From Oxalobacteraceae bacterium (GTDB lineage Bacteria; Pseudomonadota; Gammaproteobacteria; Burkholderiales; Burkholderiaceae_D): a stretch of 61,524 nt of DNA. Position 1 is the stretch's first letter, and each line of letters begins with the position of its first letter. This document shows, piece by piece, positions 26,099 to 34,627 of this stretch. The notes under the pieces are model-generated. The model worked only from the letters and a program-made list of their open reading frames with translations, did no database searches and was not told the DNA's origin. The position numbers were made by a program, and so were the translations under genes. The stretch is from NCBI GenBank assembly GCA_021299035.1, contig JAJTGD010000010.1, positions 1 through 61,524 on the forward strand, read 5' to 3'.

Positions 26099-26824
26099 TC
26101 ACGGTTCATGAATCGCAAATAAATTTTTACCGCTACGAATCGCGTTCACGATCAGCTCGGGAGTACCCCGAATATGTGCCTCTAGCGCGAGTGCGGCGCG
26201 CGCATCCTGCCCCGCTATCGCAGCCTCAAAAATCTGCTGATGCTCGGTGTGGACATCGCGCCCGGTATGCAGTCCGATGGCGTAGCGACGGTAGCGCTCG
26301 GCGTGCTGGGTGAGTTGCTGTACTACACGCAATGCCCACGGCGAACCGCATGCGGATAACAAGGCTGCGTGAAACGCCGCATTCGCCTGCTCCCAGCGAC
26401 GAATGTTTTCATCATGAAGCGGCTGTTCAAGTGCGGATAACTGTTCGTAAGCTAGTCGCAAGCGGTGTCGCCAGAAATCATCCCCTTGCCTGACCGAGGC
26501 ACGCAAGGCATCAGTTTCGACACCGACGCGGACATTTGTCACGTCGATCAAATCATCAATACTGATCGGTGCCACGGTAAATCCGCGCTGCCCTTCGGCT
26601 ATAACAATCGCCTCGCTCACCAAACGAGATAAAGCCTCACGCACCGTTCCGGAACCGACCTCATAGCGCTGCTTCAGATGCTCCACCAAAAGCTTCTCTC
26701 CGGGCTGCAGCGTTCCGTTCAGGATATCCTCGCGCAACCGGCCATAGGTCCGCTCGATCAGCGTGCGATAGCCCGCGCCATCTTCGCCGTCGTCAACCAA
26801 ACTGATAAAGGATTTTTTTGCCAA
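26099..26824 (-). CDS. GntR-family (FadR/FCD type) transcriptional regulator
   Basis: 241-residue regulator: winged helix-turn-helix at residues ~20-80 (YGRLREDILNGTLQPGEKLL, VGSGTVREALSRLV) and a helical FCD ligand domain (NAAFHAALLSACGS, HQQIFEAAIAGQDARAA) with the Asp/His residues that usually hold a metal. It lies between dmpR and dmpD on the minus strand with gaps of about 40 bases on both sides, so it is probably co-transcribed with them and may tune the phenol pathway. Its ligand is not known. Confidence 0.85.
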   Translation of the reverse strand: MAKKSFISLVDDGEDGAGYRTLIERTYGRLREDILNGTLQPGEKLLVEHLKQRYEVGSGTVREALSRLVSEAIVIAEGQRGFTVAPISIDDLIDVTNVRVGVETDALRASVRQGDDFWRHRLRLAYEQLSALEQPLHDENIRRWEQANAAFHAALLSACGSPWALRVVQQLTQHAERYRRYAIGLHTGRDVHTEHQQIFEAAIAGQDARAALALEAHIRGTPELIVNAIRSGKNLFAIHEP

Positions 26825-26864
26825 AGTATTTCTCCAACCTTCTGAATTCTTGCGTCACCCGGGC

Positions 26865-28541
26865 TCAGCGCTCGCTGATTTTTTGTAACCGATAAGACAG
26901 CTGCGGACGCGTCAGTCCGAGCGAGCGAGCAGCGGCAGACAGATTGCCGCCAGCGCGTTCGACGGCCTGCTGTATCAAAGCATCTTCCAAAGCCTCTAAC
27001 GACAAGCCACGTTTCTGTAACTCATCGAATAAATTATCCATATCACCCGGCATCGCCTGCTTTAGCTCGCCAGTCGCTGAGAGCGTGACGGCGGGCGGCG
27101 TAGGAGCAATTGCAAACAGGTCATCCACATCCACCATTTGCCCGGGCGAGGTGATGATCAAGCCACGCTCGATCAGATTTTCGAGTTCGCGTACGTTGCC
27201 CGGCCATGTATAGCTGCGCATTGCATCGAGTGCACGGTCAGTGATACCGGCAACACGTTTGTTATGCAGTGCCATGAACTGACGAAGCATATGATTCGCC
27301 AGCAGTTCAATATCCTCGACACGCTCGCGCAAAGGCGGAATTGCAATCGGATAGACATTCAAGCGATACATAAGATCGCGTCTAAATCGACCCGCCTCAA
27401 CTGCAGCTTCAAGATCAACGTTGGTCGCTGCGACCACACGCACATCGACTTTGCGCGTTGCGGTCGCACCGAGCCGCTCCACCTCGCCGGTCTGCAGCAC
27501 GCGCAGCAGTTTTGCTTGCGCGGCGAGCGGCAGTTCGCCGAGTTCATCGAGGAACAAGGTGCCGCCATCGGCACGCTCGAAGCGTCCGGGTCGAGCAGCG
27601 CCAGCACCAGTGAATGCGCCCTTCTCGGCACCAAATAATTCACTTTCAATCAGCTCATGGGGTAAGGCCGCGCAATTGATCGCGACAAATGGCTTATCTG
27701 CGCGCGGACTCATGGCGTGCAAGGTGCGCGCAAAGCGCTCTTTACCGACGCCGGTTTCACCGGTGAGCAGTACGGTCACTTGTGTACCCGCCGCTTTACG
27801 CAACAGCCCAATGGATTTTTCGAAGGCTTTGGAGCGACCGATCAAGTCACCTAGATCATCACTCGGCGCCAGAGAAACCCGTAGGCTTTCCAGATCGGCT
27901 TGCAGGTCTTCGATCCGTACCAGCATGGAATCGGCCTGGTAGTCCTCCATCATCACGTCGGCGTCGGGCCATTCCTCGAGCGGACGGCCTTCGATGCGGC
28001 AATGATCTTCACCGCAGGCGGCGCACTGCACCTCTTTAAACAAAATCTGTTTACCGAAAAACGCCGAGGTATAGCCCGATGCATAACCCATCAGCATCCA
28101 GCACACAGGATCAGTTTGCGGACCAAAGTCACGCATATGCGTCTCGACTTCCCACGACTGGTCCCAGCGAAAAATGCCGTGAAAAGTACCCGCCTCGAGA
28201 TCGAACTCGCACATCTCGGGAGTCACCTGAACCGCGCCCTCCAGCATATGGAGCTGTGGCCCTACCGAAAACTGATCCATCGGACTGGCATTCGGGCGCA
28301 CCTGCCGCGCCAGCGCGGCATCGCGAGCACCTGACTCATAGCCAGCCCGTTTCAGCACCCGCCGGGTTTGAATGAGGCCGATGGTCTGAATCAATTCTTT
28401 GCGCAGGTTAGCAAGCCCGCCCAAGTGAAGCAGCAGCATCCGATGCCCTGCCAGCCAAATCCGACCATCGCTGGCCGAAAAGTGGATAAGACGACGCAAA
28501 TCATCGTCGGGGGGCAGTGTGAGTGACTTTCCGGTAGCCAT
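26865..28541 (-). CDS. dmpR: Phenol-responsive sigma-54 activator, DmpR/MopR type
   Basis: 558 residues. The N-terminal V4R sensory domain keeps the zinc site as Cys147, Glu170, Cys173 and Cys181, with the same spacing as MopR Cys155/Glu178/Cys181/Cys189, and the phenol-contacting His98 and Trp126 (MopR His106/Trp134). The AAA+ domain has Walker A GETGVGKE from residue 261 and an intact GAFTGA loop at 308-313, and the C-terminus is a Fis-type helix-turn-helix (NLSAAARSLGLTRPQLSYRL). It is divergent from the phenol hydroxylase operon and should activate its sigma-54 promoter when phenols bind. Numbering comparison is from memory of the MopR structure. Confidence 0.94.
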   Translation of the reverse strand: MATGKSLTLPPDDDLRRLIHFSASDGRIWLAGHRMLLLHLGGLANLRKELIQTIGLIQTRRVLKRAGYESGARDAALARQVRPNASPMDQFSVGPQLHMLEGAVQVTPEMCEFDLEAGTFHGIFRWDQSWEVETHMRDFGPQTDPVCWMLMGYASGYTSAFFGKQILFKEVQCAACGEDHCRIEGRPLEEWPDADVMMEDYQADSMLVRIEDLQADLESLRVSLAPSDDLGDLIGRSKAFEKSIGLLRKAAGTQVTVLLTGETGVGKERFARTLHAMSPRADKPFVAINCAALPHELIESELFGAEKGAFTGAGAARPGRFERADGGTLFLDELGELPLAAQAKLLRVLQTGEVERLGATATRKVDVRVVAATNVDLEAAVEAGRFRRDLMYRLNVYPIAIPPLRERVEDIELLANHMLRQFMALHNKRVAGITDRALDAMRSYTWPGNVRELENLIERGLIITSPGQMVDVDDLFAIAPTPPAVTLSATGELKQAMPGDMDNLFDELQKRGLSLEALEDALIQQAVERAGGNLSAAARSLGLTRPQLSYRLQKISER

Positions 28542-28637
28542 ACCTAAATTATCGATAAAAATTCGCGCTTGCCAAGTGTTTTCTTACAGGACAGTAAAAC
28601 ATCATTTCATCATTTCATCACATTGCAAAAAGTACAT

Positions 28638-28653
28638 TTGATTATTTGGTGAA
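28638..28653. promoter_or_regulatory. Probable DmpR upstream activating sequence
   Basis: TTGATTATTTGGTGAA is a near-palindrome that matches the XylR/DmpR-type site TTGATCAATTGATCAA at 12 of 16 positions. It lies about 150 bases upstream of the -24 element, the normal distance for this class. Confidence 0.55.
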
Positions 28654-28676
28654 AAACTTGCTCTAAATTCCGCTAA

Positions 28677-28695
28677 TTTGCTGTAACGCAGCAAA
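28677..28695. promoter_or_regulatory. Inverted repeat in the dmpR-dmpK intergenic region
   Basis: TTTGCTG-TAACG-CAGCAAA, a perfect 7-5-7 inverted repeat 90 bases upstream of the -12 element. It could be a second activator site or an operator for the neighbouring GntR protein; the sequence does not decide. Confidence 0.45.
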
Positions 28696-28784
28696 AATGA
28701 CGCGCTGCAAGGATTTTCTAGGGCGCAAGGATTTCGAACGACTTTCAGACTTTTATCGATATTTCGCCCGAAATTTTTGGGAAC

Positions 28785-28799
28785 TGGCACGGCGTTTGC
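28785..28799 (+). promoter_or_regulatory. Sigma-54 promoter (-24/-12) of the phenol hydroxylase operon
   Basis: TGGCAC-GGCGT-TTGC matches the consensus exactly, 49 bases before the dmpK ATG. It is the counterpart of the Po promoter of dmp operons and very likely drives the whole plus-strand cluster. Confidence 0.9.
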
Positions 28800-28847
28800 G
28801 ATAGGAGGCATAAGCCAACGAAATGACCGTTATAAGCCGGGCAACTA

Positions 28848-29114
28848 ATGAACACCACGTCTTCGAACCAAGTGCCGCTTCCCGAACAGTCTGTCGCCCT
28901 CGATGCTGACGCCGACACCATGGCGCGCCGTTATGTCCGCATCACCGGCCGCAGCGCTAATGGCTTTGTGACCTTCGAATTCTCGGTCGGCTGGCCAGAC
29001 ATGAGCGTCGAGCTCGCGCTGCCGGAAGACCTCTTCAACGATTTCTGCGTCAAGAACAACGTCCAATTCCTCGACGAAGCCGTCGAAACCAAGCTGGGAG
29101 AACACGATGAGTAG
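28848..29114 (+). CDS. dmpK: Phenol hydroxylase assembly component P0
   Basis: 88-residue small protein of the DmpK/PhhK group, thought to help assemble the iron-containing hydroxylase rather than take part in turnover. ARRYVRITGRSANGFVTFEF and VELALPEDLFNDFC match the family. It is the first gene after the sigma-54 promoter and overlaps dmpL by 8 bases. Confidence 0.9.
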   Translation: MNTTSSNQVPLPEQSVALDADADTMARRYVRITGRSANGFVTFEFSVGWPDMSVELALPEDLFNDFCVKNNVQFLDEAVETKLGEHDE

Positions 29115-30111
29115 CATTGATCTGCAGGCCAAAGAAATCAAGCCGGCCCGCAATACTTTCACCCATGTCGCACGCCACATTGGTGGTGACAAACCGGCGA
29201 GTCGTTACCAGGAAGCGACGATCGGTATACAGCCAACACAGAATTTCCACTACCGCCCTACTTGGGATCCGGCGCACGAGATCTTCGATGCCTCGCGCTC
29301 AGCGATCAAGCTGGCCGACTGGTATGTGCTGAAAGATCCGCGTCAGTACTACTACGCCAACTGGACAATCACACGCGCACGACAGCATGAAGCCGTCGAA
29401 GCCAACTACAGCTTCGTGGATTCGCGTGGCCTGCTCTCGCGCATGACCGATGAAGTCCGCGAGAGTGCTTGCAAGGTCCTGATGCCACTACGTCATGTGG
29501 CCTGGGCTGGCAACATGAATAACACGTTCATCTGCGCGTATGGCTACGGCACCGCGATCACAGCGCCCTGCAATTTCCACGCAATGGATCACCTTGGCAT
29601 TGCGCAGTATCTGACCCGCTTTGGTTTAGCGGTCGATGATCCCGGCGTACTCGACGCTGGAAAGAACGATTGGCTGAACGACCCACGCTGGCAGGTGCTG
29701 CGTCGCTTGGTGGAAGACACGCTGGTAATGAAAGATCCGATGGAGATGTTCGTTGCGCAAAACCTTGCGCTCGATGGCTTGCTCTATCCGCTGATCTATG
29801 GCTCGTTCGTTGATGAGCACCTCACCTTGAAGGGTGGTACCGCCGTCGCCATGCTGACCTCTTTCATGCCCGAGTGGCACGACGAGTGCGCGCGTTGGGT
29901 TGATGCAGTCGTCAAAGCCTGCGCAGCGGAATCAGATGAAAACAAACAGCTCATCACGAGCTGGATTCAGGCTTGGACTGATCGTGCGCAGGCCGCGTTA
30001 GCTCCCGTCGCCGAGATCGCACTGGGCGAACATGGCCAAGAGGCGTTGGCTGAAGTACGCACCACATTCAACGCGCGCATCGCAAAAATCGGGATCACGC
30101 TGTCAGCGTAA
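29107..30111 (+). CDS. dmpL: Phenol hydroxylase beta subunit P1
   Basis: 334-residue helical subunit of the (alpha-beta-gamma)2 hydroxylase, related to the diiron subunit fold but without metal ligands. RPTWDPAHEIFDASR, DPRQYYYANWTITRARQHE and MDHLGIAQYLTRFGL are typical DmpL segments, and the length is normal. It is the only beta-subunit gene in the window, so it would have to serve both large subunits, N1 and N2. Confidence 0.93.
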   Translation: MSSIDLQAKEIKPARNTFTHVARHIGGDKPASRYQEATIGIQPTQNFHYRPTWDPAHEIFDASRSAIKLADWYVLKDPRQYYYANWTITRARQHEAVEANYSFVDSRGLLSRMTDEVRESACKVLMPLRHVAWAGNMNNTFICAYGYGTAITAPCNFHAMDHLGIAQYLTRFGLAVDDPGVLDAGKNDWLNDPRWQVLRRLVEDTLVMKDPMEMFVAQNLALDGLLYPLIYGSFVDEHLTLKGGTAVAMLTSFMPEWHDECARWVDAVVKACAAESDENKQLITSWIQAWTDRAQAALAPVAEIALGEHGQEALAEVRTTFNARIAKIGITLSA

Positions 30112-30145
30112 CAGACAACAAGTACAACAAATTATTGGGGGAGAA

Positions 30146-30415
30146 ATGTCCAACGTATTCATCGCCTTTCAGGCCAACGAAGAATCACGCCCGCTGGTCG
30201 ATGCGATCGTCGCCGACAACCCGGAAGCACAAGTCGTTTACTCACCGGGCTTGGTAAAAATAGACGCTCCCAACCGACTGGTCGTCAAGCGCGAAACCAT
30301 CGAAGAAATCATTGGCCGTAAATACGATCTGCAAGAGCTGCAGATCAATCTGGTGACCTTGTCCGGCAACCTCGATGAGGATGACGACGAGTTTGTACTG
30401 AGCTGGAAGCACTAA
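30146..30415 (+). CDS. dmpM: Phenol hydroxylase effector protein P2
   Basis: 89-residue cofactor-free regulatory protein that binds the hydroxylase and couples electron transfer to oxygen activation. SNVFIAFQANEESRPLVDAI and the acidic C-terminus DEDDDEFVLSWKH are typical of DmpM. The ATG at 30146 follows a GGGGGAGAA site. Only one copy is present in the window. Confidence 0.93.
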   Translation: MSNVFIAFQANEESRPLVDAIVADNPEAQVVYSPGLVKIDAPNRLVVKRETIEEIIGRKYDLQELQINLVTLSGNLDEDDDEFVLSWKH

Positions 30416-30442
30416 GCCCACTCACACTCACGCGAGCCTGAC

Positions 30443-31984
30443 ATGGACAAGCGAGTCGAAAAAAAGAAATTAGACCTGGCCAGCCGCTACCAGGCGCTGA
30501 CACAAGATCTGCAGTGGACTACCAGCTACCAGCCAATGGAAAAGGTATTCCCGTATGCCCGTTACGAGGGGATACGTGTTCATGACTGGTCGCAGTGGCA
30601 AGACCCATTCAAGATGACGCTGGATGTCTGGTGGCGTCAGCAGAGTGACAAAGAACGTCGCTTATACGCCGTGCTGGATGCATTCGCGCAAAACAATGGG
30701 CAGATCGGCGTTTCCGATGCGCGTTATGTGAACGCTGTGAAGCTGATGCTGCAAGTGTTATCGCCACTGAAGTACGCACTGCACCGCGCATTGGCGCACA
30801 GTGCTCGCAACCTGCCGGGCGATGCTTTGCGTATTGCGACGCAGATCCAGGCAAGCGAGCAACTACGCCACTCACAGCAGACAGCGCATGCCGCATCGGT
30901 CTACAACAAATACTTCAATGGCATGCATGAAGTGCCGCGCTGGTATGAGCAGGCGTGGTACCTCGCCCCTGTCAAGAGTTTTGCAGACGATATTGCTTCC
31001 GCTGGACCGTTCGAGTTGATGGTCGCGATCAGCTTTGGCTTCGAGACCCTGCTGTCCGATACGCTGTTCGTACCCTTCATGAGCGCAGCTGCGCATAACG
31101 GCGATCTGTCGATGGTACCGGCAGGATTTTCCAGCCAGTCGGACACCACGCGTCACAAGCAAGCGGGCGTCACCTTGGTGAAATTCCTGCTGCAACAAGA
31201 CTCATTGAATATCGCCACCGTGCAGCGTTGGGTCGATAAATGGTTCTGGCGCAGCTTCCGACTGATGCCAGTGGTCGCCATGCTGCAAGACTACATGGTG
31301 CCGAAGCGCGGCGGCAGTTGGAAAGAATCTTGGGACACCTACGTCGAAGCACCGGTCGAAGCACTGTTCGCAGAGCTCGCCGCTTATGGCTTGAAAAAAC
31401 CCGCTGGTTGGCAAGCGGCCTGTGCAGCGAAAGATCATCTCAGCCATCAAGCATGGAATGCGTTTTATGGCTTTGGCCATGCGCTCGCCTTCCACACTTG
31501 GGTACCGGGCACTGATGAACTCGAGTGGCTTGACCGCAAGTATCCCAACAGCTTTGATCGTTGGTATCGCCCACGCTTGAATCACTACGCGCAATGCGAG
31601 GCAGCTGGTCAGCGCTTCCATAACCACGCGCTACCGATGCAGTGTCAGGTGTGTCAACAACCGATGATGTTTACCGAGCCGGGTGATGGACGCTGGATCG
31701 CGTATCGCGAGACACAGCACGAGGATGAAAGCTTCCACTTCTGCAGTGATCAGTGCCAGACCATCTTTGCCAACGAGCCGGATAAGTATGTTCAAGCGCA
31801 ATTACCTTCGCATGCGATTTTGCAAGCACGCCGCTACGAGGATACCGAGGGCGTCCTGCAAGCTTCCATCGCCGACTTGGGCGTTGTAATCGGTCGCGAT
31901 ACCGGTGCATTTCATGGTTCGGAAGATGACACCAACTTCACCCTGTGGGGTGGCGGTCAAGATATGAAGGAGGCGCAGCTATGA
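30443..31984 (+). CDS. dmpN: Phenol hydroxylase alpha-subunit paralogue N1 with a degenerate diiron site
   Basis: 513-residue DmpN homologue, colinear with the second copy at 37658. By alignment to that copy the six diiron ligands Glu110, Glu140, His143, Glu201, Glu235, His238 are here Lys110 (SPLKY), Gln140 (EQLRH), His143, Glu201 (FGFET), Thr235 (SDTTRH) and His238. Three of four ligand glutamates are lost, so a carboxylate-bridged diiron centre is not expected. The frame is intact, with a preserved C-terminal four-cysteine motif (CQVC ... CSDQC), so it looks like a maintained pseudoenzyme, perhaps structural or regulatory, rather than a decaying gene. It ends overlapping dmpO1 as ATGA. Confidence 0.9.
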   Translation: MDKRVEKKKLDLASRYQALTQDLQWTTSYQPMEKVFPYARYEGIRVHDWSQWQDPFKMTLDVWWRQQSDKERRLYAVLDAFAQNNGQIGVSDARYVNAVKLMLQVLSPLKYALHRALAHSARNLPGDALRIATQIQASEQLRHSQQTAHAASVYNKYFNGMHEVPRWYEQAWYLAPVKSFADDIASAGPFELMVAISFGFETLLSDTLFVPFMSAAAHNGDLSMVPAGFSSQSDTTRHKQAGVTLVKFLLQQDSLNIATVQRWVDKWFWRSFRLMPVVAMLQDYMVPKRGGSWKESWDTYVEAPVEALFAELAAYGLKKPAGWQAACAAKDHLSHQAWNAFYGFGHALAFHTWVPGTDELEWLDRKYPNSFDRWYRPRLNHYAQCEAAGQRFHNHALPMQCQVCQQPMMFTEPGDGRWIAYRETQHEDESFHFCSDQCQTIFANEPDKYVQAQLPSHAILQARRYEDTEGVLQASIADLGVVIGRDTGAFHGSEDDTNFTLWGGGQDMKEAQL

Positions 31985-32337
31985 GTGTCACCGCTATCGG
32001 CGCATACACGCATGAGCCTCATGACACCGCGGATCGCTTTGCTGCGCCGCTGCTGTACGTGGCTTGGGACGAGCACATGATCTTTGCTGCACCGGCAGTG
32101 GTACCCCTTTCTATGCACACCACTATGGCAGATGTGCAAACGAAAGTACTGCCAAAGCTGTACAGCGCACATCCCGAATTCGAGCGTATTCAATGGTCAC
32201 AGGTGCAGTGGTTCTGCGGCGACAGAATGTTCACGCCGAAACCCAACGCCACATTGGCCGAGCATGGCTTTAGACACAAATCGGTGCTGCGTTTTCGTAC
32301 ACCGGGATTGGAAGGATTACGTGGCTCCTGCGGGTAA
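31981..32337 (+). CDS. dmpO: Phenol hydroxylase gamma subunit P4, copy 1
   Basis: 118-residue DmpO-type small subunit of the hydroxylase: LLYVAWDEHMIFAAP, FTPKPNATLAEHGFRHKSVL and TPGLEGLRG match the family. It overlaps the stop of N1 (ATGA) and is clearly divergent from the second DmpO at 39227, so the N-O pair was duplicated or acquired as a unit. Confidence 0.88.
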   Translation: MSVTAIGAYTHEPHDTADRFAAPLLYVAWDEHMIFAAPAVVPLSMHTTMADVQTKVLPKLYSAHPEFERIQWSQVQWFCGDRMFTPKPNATLAEHGFRHKSVLRFRTPGLEGLRGSCG

Positions 32338-32450
32338 CTCCTCCTCGCAGTAGCGATGTAACGCGTTGCCACCTCCGCGGACCCGGTGGCGATACGTGAA
32401 GTGAATCGGGACCGTCGTCAGTAAAAAAGACATAACGGAGACAGCAAGAC

Positions 32451-33701
32451 ATGAAAAAGACCACTATTCTCGGCGGGGCAGTTGCGCTGACACTGGGTCT
32501 CGCCGCTTCGGGCGCGATGGCACAGGATAAGTGCGGCATGGGAAACGGGAAGAAGGCGAGCGGTGAGCCGATTCAAATCGGTGCCATCGTCGGCAAAACC
32601 GGCCCTGAGGATTTCTCCTCCTCCGCGCGCGCAGCACAAGCTTATTTCAACTGCGTGAATGCTAACGGCGGTATCAACGGCCGTCCAATTCAGTACACCG
32701 TACAGGACGACACCTGGAACCCGGAAGTCGCTTCGCAAGCAGCGAATAAACTGGTGAAAGACACCAAGGTCGTCGCAATGGCTGGCTCGTCGTCATTCGT
32801 TGAGTGCGGTGCAAACAATGATCTGTACGCTAAAGAAGGCGTGGCCTCGGTATCGGGTGTAGGTGTGCCGCGTGCCTGCTTCTATGGCAAGAACTACATC
32901 TCGTTCAACCAAGGTCCGCGTCAATCGACATTGGGTGCAGCACAGTACATTACCGAGACCTTCAAGCTGAAGAGCTTGACCTGCGTTGCGCCGGGTATCC
33001 CTGGCTTCGGCGACTGGGTGTGCGGTGGTGTCGAGTCTTACGGCAAGAGTAACAATGTCGCCGTCAAGACGGTGATCTTCGATCCGGGCCAGTTGGACGG
33101 CAACGCGATTGCGCTGCAGGTTGCTGCTGCCAAGAGCGAAGGCGTGGTGCTCGGTATGCCACGCGGCATGATGCTGCCGATCCTGACGGCTGCTGAACAG
33201 CAAGACTTGGGCAAGGGCATGAAGTGGGGTCTGCCGACTTCTGCTTACCACGCTGATATGCCAAAAGCAGTCGGCAAATACTGGCACGACAAGTTGTATG
33301 TGCACATGGAGCTCGAGCCGATGGATGGCACCGGTCCGGATAACACCAACTGGAAAGCCATCATGGACAAGTTCGGTGACAAGAAAGACCCACGCGATAC
33401 GTTCTCACAAGCTGGCTTCCTGTCCGCCAAGGTCACTACCGAGGCACTGCTCGGCATCAAGGGCAATGTGGATCGTAAATCAGCCTACCAAGCCATCGTC
33501 GGTACCAAGAACTGGAAGAGCGACATGATGTGCGCGCCATGGTACTTCGGTCCGGGCGAGCGTCATCAGCCTAACCACAAGGGCCGCGCTGCAATGCTGC
33601 AAAAGGGTGGGTTCAAGACCCTCACCGATTGCTATCAGTCGAAGGACTCCGACTTGGCCGATGTGCTGAAGTTGGAAGCCAAGGGCGGTTTGGTCAACTG
33701 A
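32451..33701 (+). CDS. ABC transporter periplasmic binding protein (LivK type)
   Basis: 416-residue exported type-I binding protein. Signal peptide (GAVALTLGLAASGAMA) and a mature chain with PIQIGAIVGKTGPEDF, NANGGINGRPIQYTVQDD and a periplasmic binding fold; six or more cysteines occur, unusual for LivK and possibly disulfide-linked. It lies inside the phenol operon, so the ligand is likely an aromatic compound or a pathway substrate rather than leucine; this is inference from position. Confidence 0.88.
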   Translation: MKKTTILGGAVALTLGLAASGAMAQDKCGMGNGKKASGEPIQIGAIVGKTGPEDFSSSARAAQAYFNCVNANGGINGRPIQYTVQDDTWNPEVASQAANKLVKDTKVVAMAGSSSFVECGANNDLYAKEGVASVSGVGVPRACFYGKNYISFNQGPRQSTLGAAQYITETFKLKSLTCVAPGIPGFGDWVCGGVESYGKSNNVAVKTVIFDPGQLDGNAIALQVAAAKSEGVVLGMPRGMMLPILTAAEQQDLGKGMKWGLPTSAYHADMPKAVGKYWHDKLYVHMELEPMDGTGPDNTNWKAIMDKFGDKKDPRDTFSQAGFLSAKVTTEALLGIKGNVDRKSAYQAIVGTKNWKSDMMCAPWYFGPGERHQPNHKGRAAMLQKGGFKTLTDCYQSKDSDLADVLKLEAKGGLVN

Positions 33702-33736
33702 TCTGACGCACTAAATCAACGCGAAACGGGCTGAAC

Positions 33737-34621
33737 ATGGAAACTCTGCTCCCCTTTATCGTGGTCGGCATCAGCGTCGGCGCGGTGTATGCACTGTCGG
33801 GCGTCGGCTTGGTGGTGCTGTATCGCGCCAGTGGCGTGGTCAACTTTGCGTTCGGTGCACTCGGTGGCCTCGCCGCCATGGTGTGCTGGCAAGTGATTGA
33901 CCTCGAGTATGACGACTGGATGGGTTGGGTCGCTGGTGTGGGTGCTGCCACCCTGCTGTCGTGGGCATATGGGCGCTTTATCGCACCCTCACTCACACAT
34001 CAGGACAGGGTCGTACGCGCCATGGCGACGCTCGGTTTCGCGTTGATGGTGATGGGTATTGCGCAGTGGTACTGGGGCGACGACCCTCGTCGCCTGGTAC
34101 TGCCAACAGATTCTTCGGGTGTTGAGTTTGATGGCCGTCGTTTAATCAGTCACACCCGTGTCGTCGCGCTGCTGTTCGCAGCAGGCGCCACCATCGGTAT
34201 GTTGTGGTTACTTGCAAAAACACCGCTCGGCTTGCGCATGCGCGCATTACAGAGCAACCGTGTGCTGGCCGGTCTGGTCGGTGTACGCGTAAAACGTATT
34301 GATACCTGGGCCTGGACACTCGCCGGACTGTTGGCAGGTATCAGTGGCCTGTTCATGGGCAACATGGTGCGACTCAATCCCACTGTGCTGACCTTCTTGG
34401 TGATTCCCGCAATGGCAGCCGCCATGGTGGGGCGTATGAATTCTTTAACAGCAACCGTTGTCGGCGGGCTCGTGATCGGCGTGATCGAGTCTTTGCTGAA
34501 TCTGGTTCCTGAGGTGCAGCGCTACGGATCGGCCACTGCGTTTGTGGTCGCGATCAGTGTGGTGCTGTGGCAGCAGCGACATGGCATCGGCCTGTCGCGC
34601 GACAACAGTCATCTGGAGTAA
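33737..34621 (+). CDS. ABC transporter permease (LivH type)
   Basis: 294-residue inner-membrane permease with about eight spans. GISVGAVYALSGVGLVVLYR and the SGVVNFAFGALGGLAAM block near the N-terminus are typical LivH. It forms the channel together with the next gene product and lies 35 bases after the binding-protein gene. Confidence 0.9.
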   Translation: METLLPFIVVGISVGAVYALSGVGLVVLYRASGVVNFAFGALGGLAAMVCWQVIDLEYDDWMGWVAGVGAATLLSWAYGRFIAPSLTHQDRVVRAMATLGFALMVMGIAQWYWGDDPRRLVLPTDSSGVEFDGRRLISHTRVVALLFAAGATIGMLWLLAKTPLGLRMRALQSNRVLAGLVGVRVKRIDTWAWTLAGLLAGISGLFMGNMVRLNPTVLTFLVIPAMAAAMVGRMNSLTATVVGGLVIGVIESLLNLVPEVQRYGSATAFVVAISVVLWQQRHGIGLSRDNSHLE

Positions 34622-34627
34622 AGCACC

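Noticed and set aside
28595..28625. Short direct repeats (CATCATTTCATCATTTCATCA) upstream of the phenol promoter, considered as a CRISPR-like or iteron element.
   Set aside because: The unit is only nine bases, present about twice, with no spacers; it is simple AT-rich sequence.
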